Shown here: positions 19,880-28,315 of the stretch, piece after piece | Position numbering within the stretch: position 1 is the stretch's first letter | Layout of the letters: the number at the start of each line of letters is the position of its first letter | Assembly: GCA_016709725.1 (NCBI GenBank) | Contig: JADJMG010000033.1 | Span: 1 to 51,010 of the forward strand | DNA length: 51,010 bases | Direction of reading: 5' to 3' | From: Bacteroidota bacterium | Lineage (GTDB): Bacteria; Bacteroidota; Bacteroidia; AKYH767-A; OLB10 | Notes under the pieces: model-generated | Databases searched by the model: none | What the model saw: the letters and a program-made list of their open reading frames with translations, nothing else | What the model was told of the DNA's origin: nothing | Program-made: the position numbers and the translations under genes

Positions 19880-22800
19880 TTAAACTACGATATTTACAAT
19901 TCGTCCGGGAACAACAATAATTTTCTTGGGTGTGCCCTGCATAAACTTTCCTAACTCGTCTGAACTCATCACATTCTTTTCCACTTCCTCTTTACTCAAT
20001 TGCAATGACAAGTTAATTTTAAATTTCACTTTTCCATTGATGGAGATAGGATACTCAAATTCATTCTCTACTAAATATTCTTCGTTCCATATAGGAAAAC
20101 TAGCTTTGGTAATACTTTCTTTATGACCCAACAAACTCCACAACTCCTCTGCAAAATGCGGTGCATAAGGAGAAAGAAGAATGGTGAAAGGCTCAAGAAT
20201 TTGACGTTTGTTACATTTCAAATCACTCAACTCATTCAAGCAAATCATGAATGCGCTGATGGTGGTGTTGAATGAAAAACGTTCTACATCTTCTTCTACT
20301 TTTTTGATGGTTTTATGCAATACTTTTAATTCTGCTGCTGATGGTGCTTCGTCGCTTAATTGACATGCTCCATTTTCAATTTGAAACAAGCGCCAAGCAC
20401 GACGCAAGAAATTATGGACACCGCTAATTCCTTGCGTGCTCCATGGTTTACTTTGCTCGAGTGGACCTAAGAACATCTCATACAAACGCAAGGTATCCGC
20501 CCCATATTCTTCGATGATATCATCGGGGTTAACTACATTGTATTTGCTCTTCGACATTTTTTCAACTTCAGCACCGCATTTGTATTGATCTCCTTCTAAG
20601 ATGAACTCAGCATTCTTAAAATCTTCTCGCCACAATTTGAACTTTTGGGTATCAAGAATATGATTGGGTGCGATACTAATATCTACATGCAAAGCGGTAG
20701 TCTCATATTGATTTTTTAATCCTTCTGAAACAAACTTATTGGTGCCATTAATTCGATAAACAAACGCACTCACCCCTTGAATCATGCCTTGATTGATCAA
20801 TTTTTTCGCAGGCTCTTTACAAGGAATCAGCTTTAAATCGTACAAGAACTTTGTCCAGAAACGAACATACAATAAGTGACCCGTAGCATGCTCAGCACCG
20901 CCCAAGTAAAAATCTACTTGTTGCCAATAATTCACTGCTTCTTTAGAAACAAATTCCTTTTCATTATTAGAATCCATGTAGCGTAAAAAGTACCAGCTCG
21001 AACCCGCCCAACCAGGCATCGTTGTCGTCTCATAATTAAATTGCCTTTATACTTCCAGTCAGCTGCTCTTGCCAACGGAGGTTCGCCACTTTCGGTGGGT
21101 TGAAACTTATCAATTTCTGGAAGCACGAGCGGAAGATCAGATTCCGAAATCGTTTTGGGAATTCCATCTTCATAAAAAATGGGAATAGGTTCACCCCAAT
21201 AACGTTGTCGGCCAAAAGCGGCATCCCGCAAACGATAATTCACTTGACCTTTTCCAATTCCTCTTTTTTCAATTTCACCGATGGCTTTCTTCACGGCTGC
21301 TTTTACATCGAGACCATTTAAGAAATCAGAATTTACCAACACACCCTCTTTAGCCACATAAGCTTCTTGCGTCAAGTCGCCACCACTAACCACTTCTTGT
21401 ATGGGTAAATTAAAATGCTTGGCAAACAAATAATCTCTCTGATCATGTCCGGGCACTGCCATTACGGCTCCTGTTCCATATCCAACCAACACATATTCGC
21501 CGATCCATACCGGAATTTTCGCACCTGTGAAAGGGTGTACGACGTAGGCGCCAGTAAATTGACCACTCACTTTCTTCACTTCGGTTTGACGTTCGCGTTC
21601 CGATTTTTTTGAAGATGCTTCCACATACTCTTGAACTGCACTTCGGTACTCCGTCGACGTTATAATATTTACTAATTCGTGTTCAGGAGCCAATGCAACA
21701 AAGGAAACTCCAAAAATCGTATCGGGGCGTGTGGTGAAGACTTCGATGGAAAGAGATTCTCGATTTCCTAGTGCTCCAGCCCCCTCTTCTAACTCCCTCT
21801 CCTCTGGAGAGGGTTGGGGAGAGGCTTGAACTATATGCGAACTTTCATTTTTAATATTCGAAGAATTTTGTTCGGTACTTTCATCAGTAAAATTTCGATT
21901 TCCTAAAGTACTAGCCTCTCCCCCTAGCCCCCTCTCCAAAGGCGAGGGGGGATTTGAATGCGAACTTTCATTTTTAATATTCGAAGAATTTTGTTCGGTA
22001 CTTTCATCAGTAAAATTTCGATTTCCTAAAGTACTAGCCTCTCCCCCTAGCCCCCTCTCCAAAGGCGAGGGGGGATTATTTTTTAATTCACTAAGACGAT
22101 TAGAAATTAATACTAATACATTTTCAATATCGTTTAATATTTCTTCATTTTTAAATCTTAATACATCAAAACCATAAAAATTCATTTCTACACTTTTGTT
22201 TGCATCATTTTCTTTCTGATCCTTTGAAAGATGAATCTCACCGTCTACTTCGATAACTAATTTAGGATCTAAACAAACAAAATCAGGAATATACTTACTG
22301 ATAGGGTACTGCCTGCGAAATTTAAAACCTAATGAAGTGCGACGTAACGCTTCCCACAAAACTTCTTCAGCTTCAGTTGGATTTAATTTATTCGCTCTAG
22401 AAAATTTCTTCAAATGAGAATAGGATTTTGGATCAGAATATCGATGATCTTTCAGCTCTTTATTGTATGGAGATTCCGCATTAGAAATCGAGTTTTGATC
22501 AGCTTGATCATTACTTTCATCATTGGGAATTACTTCAAACCGAATACTTGTCCCTTCCGATTTTCCAATCCAATTGCGTTGTGCTTCTTTCACTGAATCC
22601 GGCCAATCCAAATCATCTAAATCAGTAAGCAAACGATCGGCGTATGCAGTGATACGCAAACTCCACTGCTTCATTATTTTTTCTCCACAGGAAATCCGCC
22701 ACGCTCGGAGACACCATCCTTTACTTCATCATTCGCGAGTACAGTACCCAAGGCTGGACACCAATTCACCATCGCATTACTCAAATAAGCCAATCGGAAG

Positions 22801-23422
22801 TTCAATAAAATATCCGACTTTTCCATTTCCGATTTTTTATTCCATTCATCGGAAGAAAAAGGAGGCACTGCCTTTTCAATATCACCAGTTAAATATTGTG
22901 GTTCGGAACAATTAAAACCCTTTGTGCTAAAAACTGAAATTAACTCATCAATCGATTCTGCTTTCTTCGTTGCGCAATTAAACCATGAATTGAACAATTG
23001 AATAAAAACCCATTGTGTCCATTTATAATATTCAGGTTCGCAAGTACGAATCTCTCTCGACCAATCAAAACAAAAACCAATGCGATCGAGTTGTTCACGA
23101 TAACGCGCAATATTTTGTTCGGTCGTAATTTTTGGATGTTGACCTGTCTGAATGGCATATTGCTCGGCAGGCAACCCGAAAGCATCATATCCCATCGGAT
23201 GCAACACATTAAAACCTCTCAGTTTTTATAACGAGAAACAATGTCAGAGGCAATATAACCTAATGGGTGACCAACATGTAGTCCCGCTCCACTTGGATAA
23301 GGGAACATATCCAACACATAATACTTCTTTTTGTCGCTAACAATTTCGCTTTTATACGATTTATTCTCACGCCAATAACGCTGCCATTTGTCTTCTATAT
23401 CTCTGAAATTATACTCCATCAT
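19880..23422 (-). CDS. leuS: Leucyl-tRNA synthetase with a DUF559 cassette inside the CP1 editing domain
   Basis: Four frames join at three one-base losses: near 23215 (A-run), 22677 (A-run in GAGAAAAAATAATG) and 21036 (T-run). Together they give about 1,180 residues against about 930 usual for the phylum. Class I motifs are intact: HVGH near residue 50 (PSGAGLHVGHPLGY) and KMSKS (EKMSKSKYNVVNPDD). The editing pocket is intact too: TTRPDT with the downstream AVPGHDQRDYLF. The excess length is an in-frame insert at 21760-22524, between the strand GTSIRFEV and SIEVFTTRPDT of the CP1 editing domain. The essential function argues that the three breaks are read errors and that the insert, open throughout, is translated. 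The gene is divergent from ftsX and upstream of scpB. Confidence 0.95.
21795..21813 (-). repeat. Third palindromic repeat, different sequence family
   Basis: CCCTCTCC (21795-21802) pairs perfectly with GGAGAGGG (21806-21813) across a 3-nt loop. It is translated as part of SPQPSPEERELEEGAG. It is a GC-rich palindrome distinct from the two upstream copies and lies just before the LeuRS sequence resumes at about 21759. Confidence 0.7.
21832..22077 (-). repeat. Two identical 123-bp translated palindromic repeats
   Basis: Copies occupy 22077-21955 and 21954-21832 and are identical wherever I compared them, apart from the final codon (Ser versus Ile). Each encodes 41 residues beginning NPPSPLERGLGGEA and ending in an Asn/Ser/Glu-rich tail. 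Each contains a GC-rich hairpin, CCCCCTC paired with GAGGGGG across a 9-nt loop (21928-21950 and 22051-22073). Proline/leucine-rich PPSPLERGLGGE-type translations are, from memory, typical of a widespread intergenic palindromic repeat in Bacteroidota. The 123-bp period preserves the frame. Identity implies a very recent tandem duplication or an assembly duplication. Confidence 0.85.
22093..22449 (-). other. DUF559 (Vsr-like, PD-(D/E)XK) nuclease domain inside LeuRS
   Basis: About 119 residues with the DUF559 pattern: LKKFSRANKLNPTEAEEVLW, then EALRRTSLGFKFRRQYPISK, then YIPDFVCLDPKLVIEVDGEI-H. The acidic residues of the fold are present: Glu in TEAE, Asp in the PDF motif and Glu in IEVDG. A C-terminal helix-rich block follows (YGFDVLRFKNEEILNDIENV). 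DUF559 proteins are normally stand-alone genes of about 120 residues related to very-short-patch repair endonucleases. Here a complete domain with its catalytic residues sits inside an essential enzyme. Whether it cuts DNA in this context is unknown. Confidence 0.85.
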
Positions 23423-23509
23423 GCTAATTAATCAAGGGCTACGAAGTTAGTAAAAACCTAGGGTGGATAATTCTTAATATCCCTCTAAAAAAGCAAAGTA
23501 TAATTTAAT

Positions 23510-23517
23510 AGTTTTGT
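23510..23517 (+). promoter_or_regulatory. Possible -7 box for ftsX
   Basis: TAGTTTTG fits the Bacteroidota -7 consensus TAnnTTTG and lies 9 bp before the ftsX ATG. No good -33 TTG is found at the usual spacing, so support is weak. Confidence 0.3.
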
Positions 23518-23526
23518 TGGCCTGCT

Positions 23527-24399
23527 ATGACTGAAGAAAAAAAACTCATCCGAAAGACTCAACGAACCTCTCGCTTATCCATAATGATAAGTATGTCGCT
23601 GGTGCTCTTTCTTTTAGGTAGTTTGGGCGTTTTATTATTGCAAGCCAACCAAGTGAGCAATTATGTTAAAGAAAACATAGGTATTTCTTTGATTATCAAT
23701 CCAGATGCAGATAGCACTCAAATCAACGACATCTTAACTCGCCTGAGCACAACGCAATACATTAAAAGTTTCCAATTAATTTCAAAAGAAGAAGCAGCCG
23801 AAACATTAAAAAAAGATCTAGGGGAAGATTTCATCACTTTTTTAGGCCATAATCCACTTTATCCGAGCATTGATATCCGCTTAAAGGCCGAATTTGCTGA
23901 TGAAAAAACGGTGGCTAGTTTTCTTTCATCCATTCAACAACACCCAAGTATTAACGAAGTTCAGTACCAACCATCTTTAATAGAAAGTGTTAACCGGAAT
24001 CTAAAAACCATCACTTGGATCCTTATAATTTTCAGTTCACTTTTGATCATCGTTTCCATCACTTTAATCAATAACACTATTCGCATATCATTATATGCCA
24101 GACGTTTACTAATAAAAAGCATGCTACTTGTAGGCGCTACCAAGGGATTTATTCTAAAGCCATTTCTCATAAAAAGTGTATTCAATGGATTTATGGGAGG
24201 CCTCATTGCAGTCTTCTTGCTTGCTGGACTCCTCTACGGAATCTCTGTAAAACTTCCTGAAATAAGCCTTATTCAAGACGTTCGTATTTTGGGATATGTG
24301 GCCGCAGGAATGGTTGTCACAGGAATTATCCTTTCCTTTGTATCCACTTGGTTCGCAGTGAATAAATATCTTCGTTACCGCACAGACAATATCTATTAA
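23527..24399 (+). CDS. ftsX: Cell-division ABC permease FtsX
   Basis: 290 residues with the FtsX layout: a cytoplasmic N-terminus with Arg/Lys residues, TM1 at about 20-40 (SMSLVLFLLGSLGVLLLQA), and a periplasmic domain of about 120 residues. The domain carries the family sequence YIKSFQLISKEEAAETLKKD. Three more TM segments follow (about 160-180, 215-240, 255-280). With FtsE it couples division to peptidoglycan hydrolase activation in the periplasm. No ftsE is in the window, which is normal for the phylum. It is the first gene of a same-direction run (DUF3098, uppP, truB, then queA, ispD), divergent from leuS. Confidence 0.93.
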   Translation: MTEEKKLIRKTQRTSRLSIMISMSLVLFLLGSLGVLLLQANQVSNYVKENIGISLIINPDADSTQINDILTRLSTTQYIKSFQLISKEEAAETLKKDLGEDFITFLGHNPLYPSIDIRLKAEFADEKTVASFLSSIQQHPSINEVQYQPSLIESVNRNLKTITWILIIFSSLLIIVSITLINNTIRISLYARRLLIKSMLLVGATKGFILKPFLIKSVFNGFMGGLIAVFLLAGLLYGISVKLPEISLIQDVRILGYVAAGMVVTGIILSFVSTWFAVNKYLRYRTDNIY

Positions 24400-24406
24400 A
24401 ATAATT

Positions 24407-24694
24407 ATGTCAAAGAATCCGATCACAAAAAAACCGAATGTTTCTAAGTCAGGAGCATCAGATGAAAAAATAGATGCAGCCGCATTTGCTTTTGGAAGGG
24501 AGAATTATGTTTTACTATTTATCTCTATAGGTTTACTTCTTATTGGTTATTTTTTAATGGCTGGTGGAAAATCAAACGATCCAAATGTTTTTAACGAAGA
24601 AGTATTTAGCTTCAGAAGAATTACACTTGCTCCTATTGTTGTGATGGCTGGGTATGCTTTAGGAATTTATGCCATCGTAAAAAAGGCTGATTAA
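24407..24694 (+). CDS. DUF3098 small membrane protein
   Basis: 95 residues. A polar N-terminus of about 30 residues is followed by FAFGRENYVLLFISIGLLLI, then two transmembrane helices (about 37-55 and 70-90) with the loop GGKSNDPNVFNEEVFSFRR. FGRENY and the NDP..FN..VFSFRRI segment match DUF3098, a Bacteroidota-specific family next to ftsX. The role is unknown; the fixed neighbourhood with ftsX and uppP suggests a link to cell-envelope assembly or division. It lies 7 bp after ftsX and 5 bp before uppP, so almost certainly in one operon. Confidence 0.9.
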   Translation: MSKNPITKKPNVSKSGASDEKIDAAAFAFGRENYVLLFISIGLLLIGYFLMAGGKSNDPNVFNEEVFSFRRITLAPIVVMAGYALGIYAIVKKAD

Positions 24695-24699
24695 TTTCG

Positions 24700-25494
24700 A
24701 TGACCGTAGTTGAAGCCATTATTCTTGCGATCATAGAGGGCATCACGGAATTTCTTCCCGTTTCCTCAACGGGTCATATGATTATTGCATCGTCCTTGAT
24801 GGGAATTGCGAATGATCCATTTACAAAAACATTTACAGTGGCCATTCAATTTGGAGCGATACTTAGTGTAGTCGCTCTGTATTACAAACGTTTTTTACAG
24901 AGTATTTCTTTTTACAAAAAACTATGGGTCGCATTTATGCCCGCTGCGGTACTTGGTTTTTTGATGGATGACATCATCGATATGTTATTATCAAATGTAT
25001 TAGTTGTTGCATTTACGTTATTAGCGGGAGGTGTTGTGCTTGTTTTCATTGACTCATGGGTAAAAGGCGGAGAAGGTGAAGACGCAAAAAATGTTACTTA
25101 CTCACGCGCATTTAAAATTGGCATGTTTCAATGCATCGCCATGATCCCGGGAGTGTCGCGTTCAGCTGCCACTATTATTGGTGGAATGGTAGCCAAATTA
25201 GACAGAAAAACAGCAGCCGAATTCTCTTTCTTTTTAGCAGTACCCACCATGTTTGCTGCTACCATTTACAAAGTATTCAAATTTGCAAAAACAGGTGTTG
25301 GTGTAAGTCCAGAGCAGGTGAATCTACTCTTAATTGGCAATGTTGTTGGGTTCATCGTTGCCGCCATTGCCATTAAATCGTTCATTGCCTTTTTAACGAA
25401 ATACGGATTTCTTTACTTTGGATACTATCGAATTTTTGTGGGTGTTTTGATTATCATTCTTTCCATTCTGGGAGTAGATTTACAATTGATTTAA
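24700..25494 (+). CDS. uppP: Undecaprenyl-diphosphatase UppP (BacA)
   Basis: 264 residues, a multi-pass inner-membrane protein. It has both signature regions: EGITEFLPVSSTGHM near residue 14-28 and PGVSRSAATIIGGM near 150. The enzyme removes a phosphate from undecaprenyl diphosphate so that the lipid carrier can be reused for peptidoglycan and other surface polymers. High-level expression gives bacitracin tolerance in other bacteria. The start ATG follows the DUF3098 stop by 5 bp, and truB begins 2 bp after its stop. Confidence 0.95.
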   Translation: MTVVEAIILAIIEGITEFLPVSSTGHMIIASSLMGIANDPFTKTFTVAIQFGAILSVVALYYKRFLQSISFYKKLWVAFMPAAVLGFLMDDIIDMLLSNVLVVAFTLLAGGVVLVFIDSWVKGGEGEDAKNVTYSRAFKIGMFQCIAMIPGVSRSAATIIGGMVAKLDRKTAAEFSFFLAVPTMFAATIYKVFKFAKTGVGVSPEQVNLLLIGNVVGFIVAAIAIKSFIAFLTKYGFLYFGYYRIFVGVLIIILSILGVDLQLI

Positions 25495-25496
25495 AC

Positions 25497-26228
25497 ATGA
25501 ATTTAGAAAGTCCGGAAGGAGAAGTGCTTTTAATAAATAAGCCTTTAACATGGACATCTTTTGATGTGGTGAATAAAGTTCGTTGGCTTTCAAAAGCAAA
25601 AAAGGTCGGACATGCGGGAACGTTAGATCCTCTTGCCACCGGATTACTCATCCTTTGCTCTGGTAAAAAAACAAAAACCATAGAACAAATTCAGAGTGAT
25701 GAAAAAGAATACACGGGTACTTTTTTTGTAGGGGCAACCACTCCATCTTTTGATTTAGAAACCGAAGTTGATCAGCAATTTGATATTAGTCATCTAACGG
25801 AAGAGGCTATCCGAAATTCATTTAAAAAATTTACAGGAGACATTCAGCAAATTCCCCCTATGCATTCTGCCATCAAGCAAGGAGGAAAAAGGGCTTATCT
25901 CTCCGCGCGCAAAGGAGAAACTCTTGAACTCCCCCCTCGGAGTTTATTCATTCCTGAATTTGAACTCACGGGATGCGAATTACCGTTGATCCATTTTCGA
26001 GTGGTTTGTAGTAAGGGGACTTATATCCGTGCCTTGGCTCGAGATATTGGTCAGGACCTAGGGGTTGGAGCCTATCTGCATGCCCTTTGCCGGACTCGAA
26101 TTGGCAGCTATTTACTGAAGGATGCCTATTCCATTGAAGATGTGATCAAACATTACCAATTGAAAAAAGAAAAATTGAAAGAATCTGAAAAGGAAGAGTC
26201 TAATAACCAACAAGATACGGCAAATTAA
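25497..26228 (+). CDS. truB: tRNA pseudouridine(55) synthase TruB
   Basis: 243 residues. The catalytic motif GHAGTLDPLATGLL is near residues 38-51, with the nucleophilic Asp in GTLDP. KEYTGTFFVGATTPSFDLET and the later CSKGTYIRALARDIGQ are also typical. The C-terminal PUA-type extension is missing, as usual in Bacteroidota, and is replaced by a short charged tail rich in Lys and Glu. TruB makes pseudouridine at position 55 of the T-loop of nearly all tRNAs. It is the last gene of the ftsX-uppP-truB operon; about 160 bp separate it from queA. Confidence 0.95.
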   Translation: MNLESPEGEVLLINKPLTWTSFDVVNKVRWLSKAKKVGHAGTLDPLATGLLILCSGKKTKTIEQIQSDEKEYTGTFFVGATTPSFDLETEVDQQFDISHLTEEAIRNSFKKFTGDIQQIPPMHSAIKQGGKRAYLSARKGETLELPPRSLFIPEFELTGCELPLIHFRVVCSKGTYIRALARDIGQDLGVGAYLHALCRTRIGSYLLKDAYSIEDVIKHYQLKKEKLKESEKEESNNQQDTAN

Positions 26229-26294
26229 AGTTTTTACTCATTGTTTTTCAATTTATTAGACCTCCGTCAGTACCTAAAACCTCAATAATAGACG

Positions 26295-26302
26295 TATCTT
26301 TG
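26295..26302 (+). promoter_or_regulatory. Probable -7 box for queA-ispD
   Basis: TATCTTTG matches the TAnnTTTG consensus of the Bacteroidota primary sigma factor. It lies in the 162-bp gap before queA, leaving an untranslated leader of about 80 nt. The expected -33 TTG is not obvious, so this is a moderate call at best. Confidence 0.4.
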
Positions 26303-26390
26303 CATCCCGATTAACGGAACCTTACTATAATCTTACTAAATTCGATCCTCCTTTTTCGTGGAAGATCAACCAAAACTCAGCCCGTAAGCT

Positions 26391-27443
26391 ATGAAGTTAA
26401 CAAAATTCAAATTCGGTTTCAACGAGAAACTCCTTGCTACCCATCCAGCTGCTAATAGAGATGAATCACGTTTGATGGTGGTACACCGTAAGACTGGAAA
26501 AATTTTACACAAGACTTTTAAAGATATCCTTGACTACTTCGATGACGGAGATGTGATGGTATTAAACAACACTAAAGTTTTCCCAGCACGTCTTTATGGA
26601 AATAAAGAAAAGACAGGAGCGAAGATTGAAGTTTTCCTTCTTCGTGAGCTGAATGCAGAGAGTAAACTTTGGGATGTATTAGTGGATCCTGCTCGTAAAA
26701 TTAGAATTGGCAACAAACTTTATTTTGGTGACGACGATATGTTAGTTGCTGAGGTAATTGACAATACAACATCTAGAGGTAGAACATTACGTTTCTTATT
26801 TGATGGTACCTCTGCAGAATTCAGAGATGTGATCGAACAACTTGGTCATACTCCACTTCCCAAATACATCAAAAGAAAAGCAGAGCCTGCTGATAAAGAG
26901 CGTTACCAAACTGTATTTGCAAAAATCGAAGGTGCTGTTGCTGCTCCCACTGCGGGATTACATTTTAGCCGTGAACTTTTAAAGCGTTTAGAGTTAAAAG
27001 GTGTGGATTTGGCTGAAGTTACTTTACACGTCGGCTTAGGAACTTTTCGTCCGGTAGAAGTGGAAGATTTGACGAAGCACAAAATGGATTCGGAACAATT
27101 CGCTGTGGATAGTAAAGCCGTAGAAATTGTGAACCGAGCATTAGCTAAAAAGAAAAATATTTGCGCCGTAGGTACAACCGCCATGCGTGCTTTAGAATCA
27201 TCGGTGAGTACCATGGGTGAATTGAAGGCGAATGAAGGATGGACGAATAAATTTATTTTCCCGCCTTACGATTTCAGTATCGCGAATATGATGATTACAA
27301 ATTTCCATATGCCTGAGTCTACTTTGTTGATGATGACAACAGCTTTTGGAGGTTATGATTTAGTGATGGAAGCCTACAAAGTAGCACAGAAGGAAAAATA
27401 TCGTTTCTTCAGCTATGGAGATGCTTTATTGATCCTCGACTAA
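26391..27443 (+). CDS. queA: S-adenosylmethionine:tRNA ribosyltransferase-isomerase QueA
   Basis: 350 residues, a normal length. It carries family sequences such as LLATHPAANRDESRLMVV, VMVLNNTKVFPARLYG, LGHTPLPKYIKR, GAVAAPTAGLHFS and LHVGLGTFRPVEVEDL. It closes with FPPYDFSIANMMITNFHMP and STLLMMTTAFGG. QueA transfers and isomerises the ribosyl group of SAM onto 7-aminomethyl-7-deazaguanine in tRNA to make epoxyqueuosine. The stop and the ispD start share one base (TAATG at 27443), so the two are translationally coupled. Confidence 0.96.
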   Translation: MKLTKFKFGFNEKLLATHPAANRDESRLMVVHRKTGKILHKTFKDILDYFDDGDVMVLNNTKVFPARLYGNKEKTGAKIEVFLLRELNAESKLWDVLVDPARKIRIGNKLYFGDDDMLVAEVIDNTTSRGRTLRFLFDGTSAEFRDVIEQLGHTPLPKYIKRKAEPADKERYQTVFAKIEGAVAAPTAGLHFSRELLKRLELKGVDLAEVTLHVGLGTFRPVEVEDLTKHKMDSEQFAVDSKAVEIVNRALAKKKNICAVGTTAMRALESSVSTMGELKANEGWTNKFIFPPYDFSIANMMITNFHMPESTLLMMTTAFGGYDLVMEAYKVAQKEKYRFFSYGDALLILD

Positions 27444-28105
27444 TGAATCGCTATGTCATCTTGGTGGCAGGAGGAAAAGGCACTCGAATGTTGGGCAGCC
27501 TTCCCAAACAATTTTTGCTCCTACATGGTGAAGCTATTTTAGTACATACATTACGTCGATTTACTCTTCCGGGAGTACAAATAATCGTTGTTATGAATCC
27601 TGACTTTATTGATTATTGGGAAGATCAGTGCAAAGTTTTGTTTGATATTCCCAAGCACCAATTAGTGGCTGGAGGTCAGAGCAGAGCGCAATCGGTTGCC
27701 AATGGATTGAAGTTAGTACCCGAAAACTCTTTAGTCGCTATTCATGATGCTGTGAGGCCTTTATCCTCTACAGCCCTGATTAACAGACTTTTTGATGCTT
27801 GTGAGAAAGAAGGATCGGCAGTACCCGTCATAAAATGTAAGGATTCGTTGAGAATGATATCGTCTGATGGCAGTAAGGCTGTTTCGAGAGAAGATTATCG
27901 ATCGGTGCAAACTCCTCAAGTCTTCAAAAGCAATGAAATCAAGAAAGCCTTCGTTACCATAGATGTAGAATCCTTTACCGATGAGGCTTCCATCTATGAA
28001 GCAGCAGGACACAAAGTACATTTGGTAGAGGGAGAAGAGAGCAATATCAAAATCACAGTCCCTTCCGATATTCAAATTGCATCGGCACTTTTAGATGTAA
28101 AATAA
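27443..28105 (+). CDS. ispD: 2-C-methyl-D-erythritol 4-phosphate cytidylyltransferase
   Basis: 220 residues. The N-terminal nucleotide-binding motif AGGKGTRMLGSLPKQFLLL is near residue 9, HDAVRPLSS near 99, and EDYRSVQTPQVFKSNEIKKA and FTDEASIYEAAGHKVHLVEG follow. It attaches CMP to MEP in the non-mevalonate isoprenoid pathway. Undecaprenyl carrier made from those isoprenoids is what UppP upstream recycles, although the proximity may reflect conserved gene order only. Coupled to queA by a one-base overlap. Confidence 0.95.
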   Translation: MNRYVILVAGGKGTRMLGSLPKQFLLLHGEAILVHTLRRFTLPGVQIIVVMNPDFIDYWEDQCKVLFDIPKHQLVAGGQSRAQSVANGLKLVPENSLVAIHDAVRPLSSTALINRLFDACEKEGSAVPVIKCKDSLRMISSDGSKAVSREDYRSVQTPQVFKSNEIKKAFVTIDVESFTDEASIYEAAGHKVHLVEGEESNIKITVPSDIQIASALLDVK

Positions 28106-28159
28106 TTCATTTAAACGTTAAAATAGTTTCAGATAAATCAGATCTATTTTACCCTTTTC

Positions 28160-28167
28160 TAATTTTG
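28160..28167 (+). promoter_or_regulatory. Possible -7 box upstream of the LysM carboxypeptidase gene
   Basis: TAATTTTG fits TAnnTTTG in the 210-bp gap after ispD. It would give a leader of about 145 nt. There is no confident -33 element. Confidence 0.3.
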
Positions 28168-28315
28168 TAAGATTAGCATGATAAATGCACATAACATTAC
28201 CTTTTCTGCGCAACTCAATGATTAAGCAATACGTACAATAAAACTAACAAGTTATTGTTTAATTCTAATTGAATAGAAGCAAAATTCCACTTCTGAAAAA
28301 CCTATCATTGTAAAA

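Larger units (their letters stand above)
21760..22524 (-). mobile_element. In-frame nuclease-plus-repeat insertion in leuS
   Basis: About 255 codons not belonging to leucyl-tRNA synthetase. They split a short beta-hairpin loop at the start of the editing domain. Order in the protein: a polar linker rich in Asn, Ser and Asp; a DUF559 domain; two identical 41-residue repeats; a third, different palindromic repeat (SPQPSPEERELEEGAG); then the native text resumes. No stop occurs over 765 bp, and the length is a multiple of three. No intein motifs (N-terminal Cys block, HN end) are present, so the segment should stay in the mature enzyme as a surface appendage. Calling it a mobile element is inference from the foreign domain and the palindromic repeats. 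Confidence 0.7.

Noticed and set aside
21760..22524. Intein in LeuRS
   Set aside because: There is no N-terminal Cys/Ser block, no HN-C/S/T end and no DOD or HNH domain. The insert encodes DUF559 and repeats instead.
22660..22690. Programmed ribosomal frameshift or genuine leuS inactivation
   Set aside because: The break is a single missing A in an A-run, and two similar breaks occur elsewhere in the same essential gene. Sequencing error is simpler.
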